Shown here: positions 18,106 to 30,553 of the stretch, piece after piece | Numbering within the stretch: position 1 is the stretch's first letter | Layout of the letters: the number at the start of each line of letters is the position of its first letter | Source of the DNA: Deinococcus sonorensis KR-87 | GTDB taxonomy: Bacteria > Deinococcota > Deinococci > Deinococcales > Deinococcaceae | DNA: 64,000 nucleotides | Assembly: GCF_040256395.1 (NCBI RefSeq) | Contig: NZ_CP158299.1 | Span: 1,083,501-1,147,500, forward strand | Reading direction: 5' to 3' | Notes under the pieces: generated by a model | The model's input: the letters and a program-made list of their open reading frames with translations, nothing else | What the model was told of the DNA's origin: nothing | The model's database searches: none | Translations under genes and position numbers: made by a program

Positions 18106-18860
18106 TCAATACCCGACGTCACCAGCTCCAGATCGCCGTCCTTGTCCACATCGGTGCCGATGGCCGCATGCTCGGTGATCAGGGCGCGGGCCGGCACCTC
18201 CAGCAGGGCGCTCACGCGCGTTTCCAGCTGCTGGATGCTCAGCTGGCCCAGCAGCAGCCGCAGCAGCACCCCGTAGCCGATCAGCGAGGCCAGCTTCAGC
18301 GGCTGCTTGCGGGTCGCTAGCACCTCGCGCAGGCGCGGCAGCACGCGTGAGATCAGCCGGGCGTCCAGCAGGAACAGGTTGCCGCCGGTGAAGGTGCCGT
18401 CCTGCAGCCGGGCGTAGGTGCGCTTCACGCCCGGATACGCCGCCTCGCACACCTCGCGCCGCACGATCGGGTACACCAGTCCCGCGTCGGGGGCGCTGTC
18501 CAGCACGTCCTGCACCATCTGCGCGGTGATGAGCGGAATGTCGGCCGTCACCACCAGCATGTGCGGGGTGCCGCTGTGCTCGGCCAATGCGCGGGCGCCG
18601 CCCTCCAGGTTGGCCAGCAGCGAGCCGTGGTCGGTGAGCCGCAGGTCCACCCCTGCGTCCTGGCCGTCCGGCACCGGCCCGACGTAGGCCACCTGCGCCA
18701 CCCGGCCGCTGTCACGCAGCGCCTGCAGCACGTAGCCGGCCATCGGGCGGCCCTCCAGCTGAATCTGCGGCTTGACCTTGACCCCGTGCGCCGCCGCGAA
18801 GGGATCGCCCGGGTCACCACCGCCCAGCACCAGTGCATTCCACGTTTCAGCAGGAGCCAT
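18106..18860 (-). CDS. MobA/GlmU-like nucleotidyltransferase, 3' end probably damaged
   Basis: A Rossmann-type nucleotidyltransferase: [11 protein letters not shown] at the N-terminus, [19 protein letters not shown], and VVTADIPLI carrying the metal-binding Asp; GGNLFLLDA follows. The ATG at 18860 follows TACGCT on the minus strand by nine bases. The natural end should be just after [13 protein letters not shown], yet this frame has no stop and stays open to 17295, antisense to the XPB-partner gene, with sequence that does not look like protein. Stops in the other two frames lie at the expected end, so a small indel has probably removed the stop. The end given here is the nearest out-of-frame stop. 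Confidence 0.65.
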
Positions 18861-18902
18861 ACGCCGCCCAGCGTAGCACCGGGGCCCGGCCGGGCCGCAC
18901 CC

Positions 18903-18908
18903 TATAGT
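18903..18908 (+). promoter_or_regulatory. -10 box for surE
   Basis: TATAGT lies seven bases before the ATG at 18916, with no ribosome binding site, indicating a leaderless transcript and deciding the start. Confidence 0.65.
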
Positions 18909-18915
18909 GACCAGC

Positions 18916-19737
18916 ATGACTTCCGTGACCTCTGTGCTTCCCTTCGGCGCCTCCGGGCGGCCCCGCGTGCTGGTCGCCAACGACGACGGCATCTTCTCTC
19001 CCGGCATCAAGGCGCTGGCGCTGGCCGTCTCGGCCTTCGCCGACGTGCGGGTGGTGGCCCCGGACGTGGAACAGTCGGCGGTGGGCCACGGCATCACCAT
19101 CCGCCGGCCGCTGCGCTTCCGCCACACCGCCTCGGCGGGCTTCGGTGAGGTGCCCGCCTACCGGGTGGACGGCACCCCCGCCGACTGCGTGGTGCTGGGC
19201 GTGCACCTGCTGGGCCAGCCGGACCTGGTGATCAGCGGCATCAACCTGGGCCCCAACATGGGTCACGACCTGACGCACTCCGGCACGGTGGCGGCGGCCA
19301 TCGAGGGGCTGGCCTTCGGGCTGCCGAGCATCGCCTTCAGTCAGGTGAGCAGCGCGTCGGGCGAGTACAGCTTTGACGCCGGCGCGCGCTACGCGGCCGA
19401 CCTGGTGCGGCAGGTGCTGGAAACGGGCCTGCCGCCGCGCACGCTGCTGAACGTCAACTTCCCGGCCGGCGACCTGAAGGGCGCGCGGGCCACGCGCCTC
19501 TCGGACCACCGCTACGAGGACAGCCTGGTAGAGCGCCAGGACCCGGAAGGCCGCGACTACTACTGGGTGGCCGGCACCATCCGCGCCGACGAGGTGGGCG
19601 ACGACACCGACTACGGCGCCGTGATGAACGGCTACGCCAGCGTCACCCCGATCCGGCTGGACCTGACCGCCCGCGACCTGCTGGAGACGCTGGGCGGCCA
19701 GCTGCCACAGGTGGAGGCGGCCGTTACGCGCCCCTGA
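18916..19737 (+). CDS. surE: 5'/3'-nucleotidase SurE
   Basis: SurE removes phosphate from nucleoside monophosphates (and short polyphosphate in some species) with a divalent metal. The 273-residue protein has the N-terminal metal site [12 protein letters not shown], the Ser/Asn site [21 protein letters not shown] and PADCVVLG. An in-frame GTG at 18907 is less likely because it lies within the -10 box. The 3' end overlaps the convergent AAA+ gene by 14 bases. Confidence 0.93.
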   Translation: MTSVTSVLPFGASGRPRVLVANDDGIFSPGIKALALAVSAFADVRVVAPDVEQSAVGHGITIRRPLRFRHTASAGFGEVPAYRVDGTPADCVVLGVHLLGQPDLVISGINLGPNMGHDLTHSGTVAAAIEGLAFGLPSIAFSQVSSASGEYSFDAGARYAADLVRQVLETGLPPRTLLNVNFPAGDLKGARATRLSDHRYEDSLVERQDPEGRDYYWVAGTIRADEVGDDTDYGAVMNGYASVTPIRLDLTARDLLETLGGQLPQVEAAVTRP

Positions 19738-20593
19738 GGGCGGCGTCCAGCACCTTCCTCAGGTCGCGGCCCACCAGCTGCTGGTCCTCGCGCAGCTTCA
19801 GGATGCAGCCGAGCGTGTCCTGCACCGTGGCGGCGTCCAGCTCGCCCCGGTGCAGCGTGACGAGCGCCTCGGCCCAGTCGAGCGTCTCGGCCACGCCCGG
19901 CGGCTTGCTGAGCGGCAGGCCGCGCAGGTACGCCACCGCCCCGGTCAGCTGCCGGGCCAGCCGGGCGTCCAGGTCCGGCAGCCGGGCGCGCACGATCTCC
20001 AGCTCCTGTTCGGGGGAGGGGTAGTCCACCCACAGGTACAGGCAGCGGCGGCGCAGCGCGTCGCTCAGTTCGCGGGCGCGGTTGCTGGTCAGGATCACGT
20101 GCGGGCGCGTCACGGCGCTGAAGGTGCCGAGTTCCGGAATGCTGATCTGCCACTCGGAGAGCAGCTCCAGCAGAAAGGCCTCGAAGGCCTCGTCGGCACG
20201 GTCCACCTCGTCAATCAGCAGCACCGGGGCCACCGGCTGCGAGATGGCCTCCAGCAGCGGGCGGCGCAGCAGAAAGTCCGGGCCGTACAGGTCCTGCTCG
20301 CTGGGCGCCGTGCCCTGCTGTTCCCACAGCCGCAGCCGCAGCAGCTGACGCGGATAGTTCCACTCGTAGAGCGCGGTGCTGGCGTCCAGGCCCTCGTAGC
20401 ACTGCAGCCGGATCAGCCGGGTGTCCAGCGAGCGGGCCAGCGTCTTGGCCGCCTCGGTCTTGCCGACCCCGGCCGGGCCTTCCAGCAGCAGCGGACGGCC
20501 TAGCCGGGTCACCAGCGTCAGGGCCGTGGCCAGGGGGGCAGACGCGACATAGCCGTGCTCGCGCAGTGCCCCGTGCAGTTCGGGGAGCGTCAT
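19724..20593 (-). CDS. MoxR-family AAA+ ATPase
   Basis: This 289-residue ATPase is of the MoxR group, whose members act as chaperones maturing metalloenzymes or complexes, often with VWA-domain partners. Walker A is EGPAGVGKTE (39-46), Walker B VLLIDEVDRAD (about 127), sensor 1 VILTSNRARELSDALRRRC with arginine finger. TATGCT on the minus strand lies nine bases before the ATG. It is divergent from a second AAA+ gene; no VWA gene is beside either. Confidence 0.9.
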   Translation of the reverse strand: MTLPELHGALREHGYVASAPLATALTLVTRLGRPLLLEGPAGVGKTEAAKTLARSLDTRLIRLQCYEGLDASTALYEWNYPRQLLRLRLWEQQGTAPSEQDLYGPDFLLRRPLLEAISQPVAPVLLIDEVDRADEAFEAFLLELLSEWQISIPELGTFSAVTRPHVILTSNRARELSDALRRRCLYLWVDYPSPEQELEIVRARLPDLDARLARQLTGAVAYLRGLPLSKPPGVAETLDWAEALVTLHRGELDAATVQDTLGCILKLREDQQLVGRDLRKVLDAALRGA

Positions 20594-20662
20594 GATGGCG
20601 GCAGCATAGCGTTTCTCATGTGGTGAGCGGTGTGCGCGACATTTCCTCAAACCTGTGCGTGA

Positions 20663-20668
20663 TACCGT
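20663..20668 (+). promoter_or_regulatory. Candidate -10 box of the ChlI-like ATPase gene
   Basis: TACCGT lies nine bases before the ATG at 20678; no Shine-Dalgarno sequence is visible. Confidence 0.45.
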
Positions 20669-20677
20669 CCGGGCAAC

Positions 20678-22135
<1,458 letters not shown>

Positions 22136-22147
22136 GCTGAAGGCAGC

Positions 22148-22192
22148 ACAGGAGCGCGGACCTGGGGATGTTCTCCGGGTCCGCGCTCCTGT
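22148..22192 (+). terminator. Hairpin after the ChlI-like gene
   Basis: A 15-bp perfect stem (22148-22162 with 22178-22192) begins 13 bases after the stop. It lacks a long T-run. Confidence 0.6.
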
Positions 22193-22235
22193 TGTCGCCC
22201 CACGCGCTCCTTACCATGCTCCGGGCCGCTTCCCC

Positions 22236-22241
22236 TACACT
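22236..22241 (+). promoter_or_regulatory. -10 box of the DivIC/FtsB-like gene
   Basis: TACACT lies seven bases before the ATG at 22249; a leaderless start is likely. Confidence 0.65.
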
Positions 22242-22248
22242 GGCGCTG

Positions 22249-22632
22249 ATGCGTCTGCGCCCGCCCACCTGGAAGCTGCCCTGGAAGGTGCCGAACCTGC
22301 GCGGCCTGCCCTGGCAGCAGCTGCCGCTGACCCTGATGCTCGCCAGCGCCCTGGCCGCGCTCGGCAGCGTCCAGATGACCTTCCTGATCGGCAACAGTCT
22401 GTACCGCCACTACGCCTGGCAGGCCGAGACGCGCACGGTGCAGCGCGAGGTGGCGCAGCTGCGGCAGGACCTGCGGGTGCTGCAGGACACCCGCGCCCAC
22501 GGCAGCGACCCGGACTACCTGTCCGCGATGGCCCGCTGCCTGGGCTTCGTGGGCACCGGCGAGACGGTGGTGGTGGCCCAGGGCGCCACCGACGGCCCCG
22601 GCGGCAACTGCGACCCGGTGCGGCTGCCGTGA
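22249..22632 (+). CDS. Septum-formation-initiator-like (DivIC/FtsB type) membrane protein
   Basis: This 127-residue bitopic protein has one TM segment (about residues 20-42, LPLTLMLASALAALGSVQMTFLI) after a short basic cytoplasmic part. An extracytoplasmic coiled coil follows (TVQREVAQLRQDLRVLQDT), and the C-terminal DPDYLSAMARCLGFVGTGETVVV resembles the FtsB/DivIC pattern of a helix followed by a short beta turn. FtsB/DivIC proteins link FtsL and FtsQ in the divisome. Assignment rests on architecture rather than strong motifs. The start is chosen from the leaderless promoter; an ATG at 22168 would add 27 residues. Confidence 0.6.
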   Translation: MRLRPPTWKLPWKVPNLRGLPWQQLPLTLMLASALAALGSVQMTFLIGNSLYRHYAWQAETRTVQREVAQLRQDLRVLQDTRAHGSDPDYLSAMARCLGFVGTGETVVVAQGATDGPGGNCDPVRLP

Positions 22633-22647
22633 GCGCCCCGCGCTGAG

Positions 22648-24387
22648 CTACAGCTGGGCGGCCGCTTCCAGCTCGGCGTACCGGCCGCCCCGGTCGCGCA
22701 GCAGGTTCGGCGCGCCTTCCTCCACCACGTGGCCATCCTCCAGCACCACCACCCGGTCGGCGGTGCGGGCCAGCGACAGCCGGTGCGTCACGATCAGGGC
22801 AGTGCGGCCGCGCATCAGGCGTTCCAGCGCCTCCACGATGCTCGCCTCCGACTCGGCGTCCACGGCGCTGGTCGGCTCGTCCAGCAGCAGCACGGCCGGG
22901 CGGGCCAGCAGCACCCGCGCGATGGCGAGGCGCTGACGCTGTCCGCCCGACAGCCGCACGCCGCGCTCGCCCACCATCGTCTGCAGACCCTGCGGCAGCG
23001 CCTGCACAAAGTCCCAGGCGCTGGCGATCCGCAGCGCGTCCTCCACCTCCTGGGGGGTGGCGTCCGGGCGGGCGTAGCGCACGTTCTCCAGCACCGTGTC
23101 GTGAAACAGGAAGGTGTCCTGCTGCATCAGGGCGGCGCTGCGCCGCAGCGAGGCGAGCGTCAGCGCCCCCACGTCCTGCCCGTCCAGCAGCACCCGGCCC
23201 TGCTGCGGGTCATGGGTGCGGGTCAGCAGCGAGATCAGGGTGCTCTTGCCTGCCCCGGAGCGGCCCAGCAGCGCCACCCGCTCGCCGGGCCGCACGTGCA
23301 GGTTCAGGTCGCGCAGCACCGGCTGTGAGGGGTCGTAGCCGAACGTGACGTGTTCGAACTGCACCTCGCCCCGGGCCGGCTGCGCCAGCGCGTGGGCGTC
23401 GGGGCGCTGCTGAATCTGCCGGGGCGCGTCCAGCACCTCGAAGATGCGCCGGCCACTCGCCTCGGCCCGCTGCAGCAGGTCATTGATGTTCACCAGATCG
23501 TCAATGGGACCGTAGAAGTAGCGCCCGTAGCCGCGGTAGGCCAGCAGGCCCCCCAGCGTGAACTGCCCGCGCGCGATCAGCAGCACCCCGCCGCCCAGCA
23601 TCAGGATGTTGCCGAAGTTCGAGACGAAGCGCACCACCGGAAAGGCGCGGTTGCGGATCATCACGGCCCGCACGCCCTCCTGGTACAGCTGCTGCCCAAT
23701 GTCGGCCACCCGGGCGGCCTCTGCGTTTTCCCGCGCGAAGCCCTGCACCACCCGGATGCCGGCCAGCCGGTCGGTGATCAGGGCCGACAGGTCGCCCAGC
23801 CGGTTGCGGGCCGCGCGGTAGGCCGGGCGCACCGTGCGGTTGTAGCGGCGGAGCATCAGGGCCACGATCAGCATCGGGATCGTGACCACCACGCCCAGCA
23901 GCGGTTGCAGCGCAATGAAGATGGCAATCACGCCCACCACCCGCAGCAGGTTGCCCAGCACCGCGTCGGTGCCGCGCAGCAGCACGTCCTGAATGCCGTC
24001 CACGTCGGCCGTCACGCGCGAGAGCAGGTCGCCGGTGCGCTGCGCCTCGAAGTACGCCGCCGACTGCCCGGACAGCGTGTCGTAGAGCCGCAGCCGCAGG
24101 TCCAGGGTGAGCTGCTGCCCGGCCCGCTCCAGCAGCACCCCGCGCCACGCCGAGAGCAGCTGCTGCACCGCGAACACCAGCACCAGCAGCGCCAGCTGCC
24201 AGCCGATGTAGGTCCAGTCGCGGTGCATCAGGCCCACGTCCACCACCCGGCCCCACACCAGCGGCGGGTAGAGCTCGGCGGCCACGCTACCGATCAGGAA
24301 CAGCAGGCCCAGCGCGACGGTGCGGCGGTAGGGCGTCAGCAGGCCGTACAGGCGGCGGGTGACGGACGGACCAGCGGGTGCAGGCAT
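22648..24387 (-). CDS. ABC exporter, fused permease and ATPase
   Basis: This 579-residue half-transporter is of the MsbA/multidrug type and would act as a dimer. Six TM helices fill about residues 1-310, with the coupling segment YFEAQRTGDLLSRVTADVD. The nucleotide-binding domain has Walker A LLGRSGAGKSTL, Q-loop LMQQDTFLFHDTVLENV, signature LSGGQRQRLAIARVL, Walker B VLLLDEPTSAVD and H-loop VTHRLS. Substrate cannot be told. The ATG at 24387 follows TAGCCT on the minus strand by nine bases. Confidence 0.92.
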   Translation of the reverse strand: MPAPAGPSVTRRLYGLLTPYRRTVALGLLFLIGSVAAELYPPLVWGRVVDVGLMHRDWTYIGWQLALLVLVFAVQQLLSAWRGVLLERAGQQLTLDLRLRLYDTLSGQSAAYFEAQRTGDLLSRVTADVDGIQDVLLRGTDAVLGNLLRVVGVIAIFIALQPLLGVVVTIPMLIVALMLRRYNRTVRPAYRAARNRLGDLSALITDRLAGIRVVQGFARENAEAARVADIGQQLYQEGVRAVMIRNRAFPVVRFVSNFGNILMLGGGVLLIARGQFTLGGLLAYRGYGRYFYGPIDDLVNINDLLQRAEASGRRIFEVLDAPRQIQQRPDAHALAQPARGEVQFEHVTFGYDPSQPVLRDLNLHVRPGERVALLGRSGAGKSTLISLLTRTHDPQQGRVLLDGQDVGALTLASLRRSAALMQQDTFLFHDTVLENVRYARPDATPQEVEDALRIASAWDFVQALPQGLQTMVGERGVRLSGGQRQRLAIARVLLARPAVLLLDEPTSAVDAESEASIVEALERLMRGRTALIVTHRLSLARTADRVVVLEDGHVVEEGAPNLLRDRGGRYAELEAAAQL

Positions 24388-24513
24388 GCTGGGTGGAGGC
24401 TAGCGCCTGCAGACCTGTATAAGTAGCGTCCTGGCCGCAATCTGTTCCGGCGGTGTACGCTGCGGGCAGCCGTGCCTGAAGTTCCTTCGTCCCGGGCACG
24501 TGGGAGGTTCGCC

Positions 24514-24723
24514 ATGTCCGACGATCCCCAGCCCCGTTCCGCCCGCCGCATTCCCCGCCCCGCCGGGGCGTCCAAGAGCACCAGCATCCGGCTGGACGCC
24601 GACGTGGAAACCCGGCTGCGGCAGGTGGCCCAGCGGAAGCAGGTGCCGTACCAGACGCTGCTCAAGCAGTTCGTGGCCGAGCGACTGTACGAGGAGGAGA
24701 AGCGGCTGGGGATCATCGGGTAA
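24514..24723 (+). CDS. CopG/BrnA-like ribbon-helix-helix protein
   Basis: This encodes 69 residues. After a basic N-terminus comes the ribbon-helix-helix pattern SKSTSIRLDADVETRLRQVA followed by KQVPYQTLLKQFVAERLYEEE, typical of CopG-family antitoxins. The start at 24514 has GGGAGG eight bases upstream; a GTG at 24472 is possible. No toxin gene adjoins it, so it is an orphan regulator or the relic of a toxin-antitoxin pair. Another RHH gene lies 160 bases downstream. Confidence 0.75.
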   Translation: MSDDPQPRSARRIPRPAGASKSTSIRLDADVETRLRQVAQRKQVPYQTLLKQFVAERLYEEEKRLGIIG

Positions 24724-24870
24724 CGGAACGGCGCCTGTGGCCCCGTCCCCAGCGTCAATTGGGAAACTACGCAGTGCTGGCCTTCTGACGACCGGCTGAG
24801 CCGGGTGGCTTCTGATGGGGAAACCTCGCCCAATAGAAAGGGGACTCCCGTTTCGCCGCCCAAGCATCTG

Positions 24871-24876
24871 TATGCT
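24871..24876 (+). promoter_or_regulatory. -10 box of the second RHH gene
   Basis: TATGCT lies six bases before the ATG at 24883. The preceding 150 bases hold nothing else recognisable. Confidence 0.65.
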
Positions 24877-24882
24877 GTATGT

Positions 24883-25212
24883 ATGGGAAAAACCACCAAG
24901 GCCAGACTCAACCTGACCATTGACCCGGACATCTACCGCGAGGCCCGGCGCGTCTTCACAGCCATGGACATGAACATGAGCGCCTTCGTGGAGATTCAGC
25001 TGGCGCGGTTCATGCAGACCGTGGCCCCGCTGATGCCGCTGCTGGAAGAGGTGGAGCGTGGAGAGCGCGACGCGGCCGATGCCAAGGCGGCCATGCGGAT
25101 CTGGTTTGCGCACAGCGTCGGCCAGCCGCTTTCGGATCAGTACCGGGTGGCTGGAGAGGACGTGCTGCAGCCGCTGCGGCCCTCTGCCGGCCGCAGCGAA
25201 GAGAAGCGCTGA
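24883..25212 (+). CDS. Ribbon-helix-helix domain protein
   Basis: This 109-residue protein has an N-terminal MetJ/Arc-like segment: KARLNLTIDPDIYREARRVF (beta strand and first helix) and MNMSAFVEIQLARFM (second helix). A helical acidic segment (LLEEVERGERDAADAKAA) and a tail of unknown role follow. It is probably a dimeric DNA-binding regulator, with the C-terminal part serving oligomerisation or partner binding. Leaderless start. It ends 11 bases before the convergent priA. Confidence 0.75.
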   Translation: MGKTTKARLNLTIDPDIYREARRVFTAMDMNMSAFVEIQLARFMQTVAPLMPLLEEVERGERDAADAKAAMRIWFAHSVGQPLSDQYRVAGEDVLQPLRPSAGRSEEKR

Positions 25213-25222
25213 GGACTGAACC

Positions 25223-27724
25223 TTAGAGCATCATGCCGCGCGGGCTGACGTCCACCCGCACGCGCGCGGCAAACCGCCGGTCCAGAGCACCGAGCAGCAC
25301 GCCCAGCCGCGCCTCGTCCCGCGGGCGCAGCAGCAGCTGGTACGGATACACCCCCTTGACCCGGCTCAGCGGGCTGGGCGCCGGCCCCAGCAGCTCCTGG
25401 GCGTCGGCTCCGGCCCCGTACAGCGCATCCGCCACCTCCTGCGCGGCCACCCGGGCGCGGTCCCGGTCTCGGGCGGCCACCTCCACGTGGGCCAGCAGCC
25501 GGTACGGCGGGTACCCGAGCGCCTTGCGGGCGCGCCGTTCGGCCTGCACGTAGAGTTCGGCGTTGTGGCCGCTGCGCAGCGCCTGCAGGGCCGGGTGCTG
25601 CGCCTGGAAGGTCTGGACCACCAGCAGCGGCGCGCGCGAGGGGTGCCATTCGCTCAGCTGACGCAGCAGCCGGTGGTAGCGCTCGCCGGCCCGGAAGTCC
25701 GAGGCGGCCAGCCACGTGTCGGCCAGCGTGATGCCCAGCAGCGCCAGATTGGGCGGTGCGTCCAGCGACAGCAGCGCCTGGGTGCCCACCACCACGCCCG
25801 GCTCGCCCTGCTGCAGCAGAGCAAGGTCGTCCTGCTGGTCGCGGTCGTAGCGGTAGACCGGGAAGCCCGGCAGCAACCGCCGCACCTCCTGCGCGATCCA
25901 CTCGGTGCCGGGGCCGCGCGCCTGCCACATCGGCTCGCCGCATTCGTCGCAGCGGTCCGGAATGGCGGTATGAAAACCGCACTGGTGGCAGTGCAGCGCC
26001 CGCTGTTCCTGGTGGAAGCGCAGCGGCACGTCGCAGTGCGGGCAGCCGGGTGTGTGCTGGCAGCCAGGGCAGCGCAGCAGCGCGGAGTACCCGCGCCGGG
26101 GTGCCAGCAGGGCCGCCTGCCGCCCGCGCTCCTGCACCTGACGCAGCACCCGGGCCAGATCGTGAGACAGCGGGTAGCCCAGGTCGCCCGGCCGGAGGTG
26201 TGGGCTGCTCAGCGGGCCCAGTTCAGCCTGCTGCTGCGGGTTGCCATAGTCCACGATGTGCAGCCGCACGCGTGGGGGCGGCAGCACCTCGCCCGGGTGG
26301 TGCAGCGTCTCGGCCGCCGGCACGCAGCCCACGTAGGCGAGCGGCGTCTCCAGGTACCGGGCGGCCCGCAGTGCCAGGTCCGGCAGGAACACTCGCGAGC
26401 CGCTCAGCAGCTTGTGCGCGTCGCTGGCCTCCTCCAGCACCACGATCAGCCCCAGGTCCGGCAGTGGGGCCGCCAGCGCCAGCGCTGAACCGATTACCAG
26501 CCGGGCCCGCTCCGACTGGATCAGGGTCCAGGCGTGTTCGCGCTGCGGCTCCGAGAGCGTGCCGTTGTAGCACACCGCCGCTGTGCCGCACCCCTGCGCC
26601 AGCCCGGAGAGATCCTGCCAGGCCTGCCGCAGCGTGGCGGCGTCCGGGGCCAGCACCAGCACGCCGCGGCCCACGTCCAGCAGCCGGCGGATCCGGGCCG
26701 CCAGCCGGGCGTGGCGCTCGCTGGCTCGCCCGCCGTGCAGTCGCCACAGTGGCGCTTCCGGCAGGGTATCGGGCGCCGGGCGCACGCCGCGCGGGGCCGC
26801 GTCCGGCAGGGCCGGTGCTGGCGCCGGCAGCTGCACCTGGGTGGCCCAGCCGCGCGCCAGCAGCCGCGCCACCGTGCTGATCGGCACCCCGGCGGCCTCG
26901 GCCCAGGCGGCCTGACTCGGGAAGGGCCCCCGGTCGCGCAGCACAGTCCAGGCGGCGGGGGCGGTGGCCGGCTGCCCCACCTGGGCCGCCCAGCCGCGCT
27001 CGATCACACCCGACACCACGCTGCCGCTCACGCCGGCCCCGCGCGCCCAGGCGGCCGGGCTGGGCTGCGGTCCGTGCTCGCTCAGCCAGCGCCACGCGTC
27101 CTGCTGGCGGCCGGTCAGGGTGATTTGGCCCTCGCGCGCCTCCCAGCGCACCACCACCCGCTCCTGAGCCTGCAGGTGCTCCCACGGCACCGCCTGATAG
27201 CCGCTCACGGTGCGCGCGAGCGGTCCGAAGTGTTCGTCCAGCAGGCCCTGCTCGCGGATGCTGTCCAGTCGCAGCGGGTCGAAGTGCTCGGCGTCCTGGA
27301 AGTCCGGCCCCGGCACGTTCACACCGAAGGCACTCAGGTCCGCGCCAGCCACCGCCCGGACCCGGTGCTCCACCCGGGCGGTCCAGCCCACCCCGATCAG
27401 GTCCGAGCAGAGCAGACCCAGCGGCAGCCGCGCGGCAGCGGCCAGTTCCCGGATGGCCGCCAGGAACCCGGGCCCCACATGGGGTGTGGCGGACGGGTCC
27501 AGCACCTGCACCACCTCGCGCAGCCGCGGCTGACCCTTGCCCTCCCCCTCGCCCACCACCAGCCCCACCGTCAGCTCGCCGCGCCACGGCACCAGCACCC
27601 GGCAGCCGAGCGGCGGCCCTCCGGCGGTGCCGTGGGGCGCGGCAAAGTCGCAGGGACCGATCGGGAGCGGCAGCGCCACCAGCCAGGGCCGGACAGCGGA
27701 GGGGGAAGACGGGCGGGTCGGCAC
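25223..27724 (-). CDS. priA: PriA replication-restart protein, apparent pseudohelicase
   Basis: PriA recognises abandoned forks and reloads the replisome. The 833-residue protein has the N-terminal 3'-DNA-end-binding domain and two similar HTH units (AAWARGAGVSGSVVSGVIERGW and AAWAEAAGVPISTVARLLARGW). The eight-Cys zinc region is complete (RCPGCQH, GCPHCDVP, CHQCGFH, RCDECGEP). The ATPase motifs are lost: where Walker A should be the sequence reads LHGGRASERHARLAARI with no GKT, and the DEEH box reads VVLEEASDAH. This matches the reported PriA pseudohelicase of D. radiodurans. A GTG at 27724, eight bases after CATACT, fits a leaderless start; longer starts run into non-protein-like sequence. 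Confidence 0.9.
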   Translation of the reverse strand: MPTRPSSPSAVRPWLVALPLPIGPCDFAAPHGTAGGPPLGCRVLVPWRGELTVGLVVGEGEGKGQPRLREVVQVLDPSATPHVGPGFLAAIRELAAAARLPLGLLCSDLIGVGWTARVEHRVRAVAGADLSAFGVNVPGPDFQDAEHFDPLRLDSIREQGLLDEHFGPLARTVSGYQAVPWEHLQAQERVVVRWEAREGQITLTGRQQDAWRWLSEHGPQPSPAAWARGAGVSGSVVSGVIERGWAAQVGQPATAPAAWTVLRDRGPFPSQAAWAEAAGVPISTVARLLARGWATQVQLPAPAPALPDAAPRGVRPAPDTLPEAPLWRLHGGRASERHARLAARIRRLLDVGRGVLVLAPDAATLRQAWQDLSGLAQGCGTAAVCYNGTLSEPQREHAWTLIQSERARLVIGSALALAAPLPDLGLIVVLEEASDAHKLLSGSRVFLPDLALRAARYLETPLAYVGCVPAAETLHHPGEVLPPPRVRLHIVDYGNPQQQAELGPLSSPHLRPGDLGYPLSHDLARVLRQVQERGRQAALLAPRRGYSALLRCPGCQHTPGCPHCDVPLRFHQEQRALHCHQCGFHTAIPDRCDECGEPMWQARGPGTEWIAQEVRRLLPGFPVYRYDRDQQDDLALLQQGEPGVVVGTQALLSLDAPPNLALLGITLADTWLAASDFRAGERYHRLLRQLSEWHPSRAPLLVVQTFQAQHPALQALRSGHNAELYVQAERRARKALGYPPYRLLAHVEVAARDRDRARVAAQEVADALYGAGADAQELLGPAPSPLSRVKGVYPYQLLLRPRDEARLGVLLGALDRRFAARVRVDVSPRGMML

Positions 27725-27889
27725 AACAGGCCAGTATGGCAAGCCGGGAGGTCTGGGTGCTGTGAGCCGGAGCCTGGACAAGAGGGGACAGAAGGGGAAC
27801 CTGGGCTGGACCCGGGCGGCCGGAGGGGTCGCTGCCCTGCTGGGCCGCGTCTGAGCCGGGGCGTGGCCTGCGCGCCACGCCCGGGCCGC

Positions 27890-27895
27890 TATGCT
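27890..27895 (+). promoter_or_regulatory. Candidate -10 box of the penicillin-acylase-family gene
   Basis: TATGCT lies nine bases before the ATG at 27905; no ribosome binding site. Confidence 0.5.
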
Positions 27896-27904
27896 GACAG
27901 GCAC

Positions 27905-30253
<2,349 letters not shown>

Positions 30254-30354
30254 CTCCCCCGAACGCTCAAGCCGTCTTGATCTCTGGAGGTCTGCTTCAG
30301 GTTTCCGCAGCGCGTCTTGAAATGCGGCTGGTCTGAGGCAGGGGGGACGCCCGG

Positions 30355-30360
30355 TAGCGT
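30355..30360 (+). promoter_or_regulatory. -10 box of the 60-residue membrane protein gene
   Basis: TAGCGT lies six bases before the ATG at 30367, supporting this small gene as real and leaderless. Confidence 0.6.
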
Positions 30361-30366
30361 GAAGGC

Positions 30367-30549
30367 ATGACCACGCTGCTGCTGATGTTGCTCGCCGTCA
30401 CCGTCCTGTACCAACTGACGCTGCACCGCCAGATGGTGATCGGTGCCCGCCGGACCCGCCTTGTTCAGCGCGCCATCCCGGTGGAGATTCCCGAACGGTA
30501 CCTGCCGCTGAGCGCCCGGTCGCACGGCCAGTCGGCGTCGCTGTCCTGA
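30367..30549 (+). CDS. Small membrane protein, unknown function
   Basis: This encodes 60 residues. A hydrophobic N-terminal segment (TTLLLMLLAVTVLYQLTL) is followed by a basic stretch (HRQMVIGARRTRLVQR) and a short hydrophilic tail, suggesting a single-pass anchor with cytoplasmic C-terminus. Support is the leaderless promoter and GC3 pattern only. It ends four bases before the convergent nagA. Confidence 0.5.
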   Translation: MTTLLLMLLAVTVLYQLTLHRQMVIGARRTRLVQRAIPVEIPERYLPLSARSHGQSASLS

Positions 30550-30553
30550 CGGT

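Noticed and set aside
24724..24882. Possible extra small gene between the two RHH genes
   Set aside because: No frame with a plausible start, GC3 pattern or recognisable peptide was found; only the -10 box of the second gene is supported.
26534..27904. 457-residue N-terminal extension of the penicillin-acylase frame
   Set aside because: It is antisense to priA. The membrane anchor and leaderless promoter place the start at 27905.
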